From: an uncultured Bacteroidota bacterium
Lineage (GTDB): Bacteria; Bacteroidota; Bacteroidia; Chitinophagales; Chitinophagaceae
Reading direction: 5' to 3'
DNA: 6,027 nt
NCBI GenBank assembly: GCA_946479535.1
Contig: CAMLGP010000202.1
Location: 1 to 6,027, forward strand
Below, piece after piece: positions 5,672 to 6,027 of this stretch. A program made the translations under genes and the position numbers. Within the stretch, counting starts at the first letter, position 1. Every line of letters begins with the position of its first letter. The notes beneath the pieces are model-generated. The model was not told the origin of the DNA. It did not search any database and worked only from the letters and a program-made list of their open reading frames with translations.

Positions 5672-5701
5672 ATGTAATACTGTGAATTTTAAGTAGGTTT
5701 G
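5672..5701 (+). promoter_or_regulatory. gldA promoter, giving a nearly leaderless mRNA
   Basis: TAGGTTTG at 5694-5701 matches TAnnTTTG exactly and lies only 4 nt before the ATG at 5706. The -33 position holds ATG (5672-5674) instead of TTG, with a 19-nt spacer. The predicted transcription start is at or within a base or two of the start codon, so the message would have almost no leader. Confidence 0.55.
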
Positions 5702-5705
5702 CAGT

Positions 5706-6027
5706 ATGTCCATTGAAGTAAAAAACCTTCTCAAGATTTACGGGGAACAAAAAGCGGTCAATAATATTTCCTTCACCGTAAACAGGGGCGAAATTGTGGG
5801 TTTCCTGGGTCCTAATGGGGCCGGAAAGTCCACCACAATGAAGATCATTACAGGCTATCTCCATCCCAGCGCAGGCGAAGCTTATGTTTGCGGTATCAAT
5901 GTGGCAGCTGATCCACTGGCTACTAAAAAGAAGATTGGATACCTTCCAGAACTGAACGCATTATACTATGACATGTATGTGAAGGAATACCTGGGGTTCA
6001 TTGCAGAAACACACAATATCCGGAATC
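5706..6027 (+). CDS. gldA: GldA-like ABC transporter ATP-binding protein (cut by the right window edge)
   Basis: The first 107 codons of an ABC ATPase: MSIEVKNLLKIYGEQKAVNN, then Walker A GPNGAGKST (35-43) in the context EIVGFLGPNGAGKSTTMKII, then a Q-loop region IGYLPELNALYYDMYVKEYL (77-96). A glutamate stands in the Q-loop position (LPE), as in many exporters of the DRA/NatA/CcmA class. The signature, Walker B and H-loop lie beyond the window; the full protein is usually about 300 residues. The N-terminus and the LYYDMYVKEYL segment closely resemble GldA of Bacteroidota, which works with GldF and GldG in an ABC complex required for gliding motility in Flavobacterium johnsoniae; homologues also occur in non-gliding relatives, so gliding is not proven here. 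An exact -7 element sits immediately before the ATG. ABC ATPase is certain; GldA is probable but paralogues of the same class exist, and downstream genes would settle it. Confidence 0.8.
   Translation, partial: MSIEVKNLLKIYGEQKAVNNISFTVNRGEIVGFLGPNGAGKSTTMKIITGYLHPSAGEAYVCGINVAADPLATKKKIGYLPELNALYYDMYVKEYLGFIAETHNIRN

Noticed and set aside
5664..5864. A 66-codon minus-strand frame opposite the start of gldA
   Set aside because: It is antisense to the Walker A region of an obvious ABC ATPase and has no recognisable content.

Overview
The window looks like chromosomal DNA from a member of the Bacteroidota, most likely the Chitinophagaceae or a close relative. The evidence is protein-level resemblance (a Bacteroidota-type AcsA N-terminus, a GldA-type ABC ATPase, a SulP/beta-carbonic anhydrase pair), start codons mostly without Shine-Dalgarno sequences, and Bacteroidota-type promoters (-7 TAnnTTTG) placed almost on top of start codons. 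No tRNA, rRNA, CRISPR array, integrase or transposase was seen.

Layout. (1) 1-588, minus strand: first 196 codons of acetyl-CoA synthetase (acs), running off the left edge. (2) 634-2446, plus strand, divergent from acs: a 518-residue MHS-type major facilitator transporter followed 10 nt later by an 81-residue two-helix membrane protein. (3) 2489-2869: a 126-residue exported, histidine-containing protein of unknown function with its own promoter-like element. (4) 2870-3086: a 217-bp spacer holding a perfect 14-bp palindrome, a possible promoter, mutually exclusive hairpins and a doubtful 43-codon ORF. (5) 3087-5402: a SulP anion transporter and a type II beta-carbonic anhydrase in one operon. 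(6) 5403-5705: a long hairpin, then on the minus strand a 56-codon C-terminal remnant of an NhaD-type Na+/H+ antiporter, then a promoter. (7) 5706-6027: the start of a gldA-like ABC ATPase gene, cut by the right edge.

How the parts may work together. Acs activates acetate or other short carboxylates, and the divergent MHS transporter with its small partner is a plausible uptake system for such a substrate; the layout recalls the acs-yjcH-actP locus of enterobacteria built from different parts. SulP plus carbonic anhydrase is a plausible bicarbonate uptake and CO2/bicarbonate interconversion module. The NhaD remnant suggests that a Na+/H+ antiporter once faced this module convergently and has lost all but its last helices. 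These functional links are inferences from family membership and gene order.

I found no convincing wholly new system. The items most worth following up are the decayed nhaD, the MHS transporter with its enlarged periplasmic loop and small partner, the exported His-containing protein, and the structured leader of the sulP operon.
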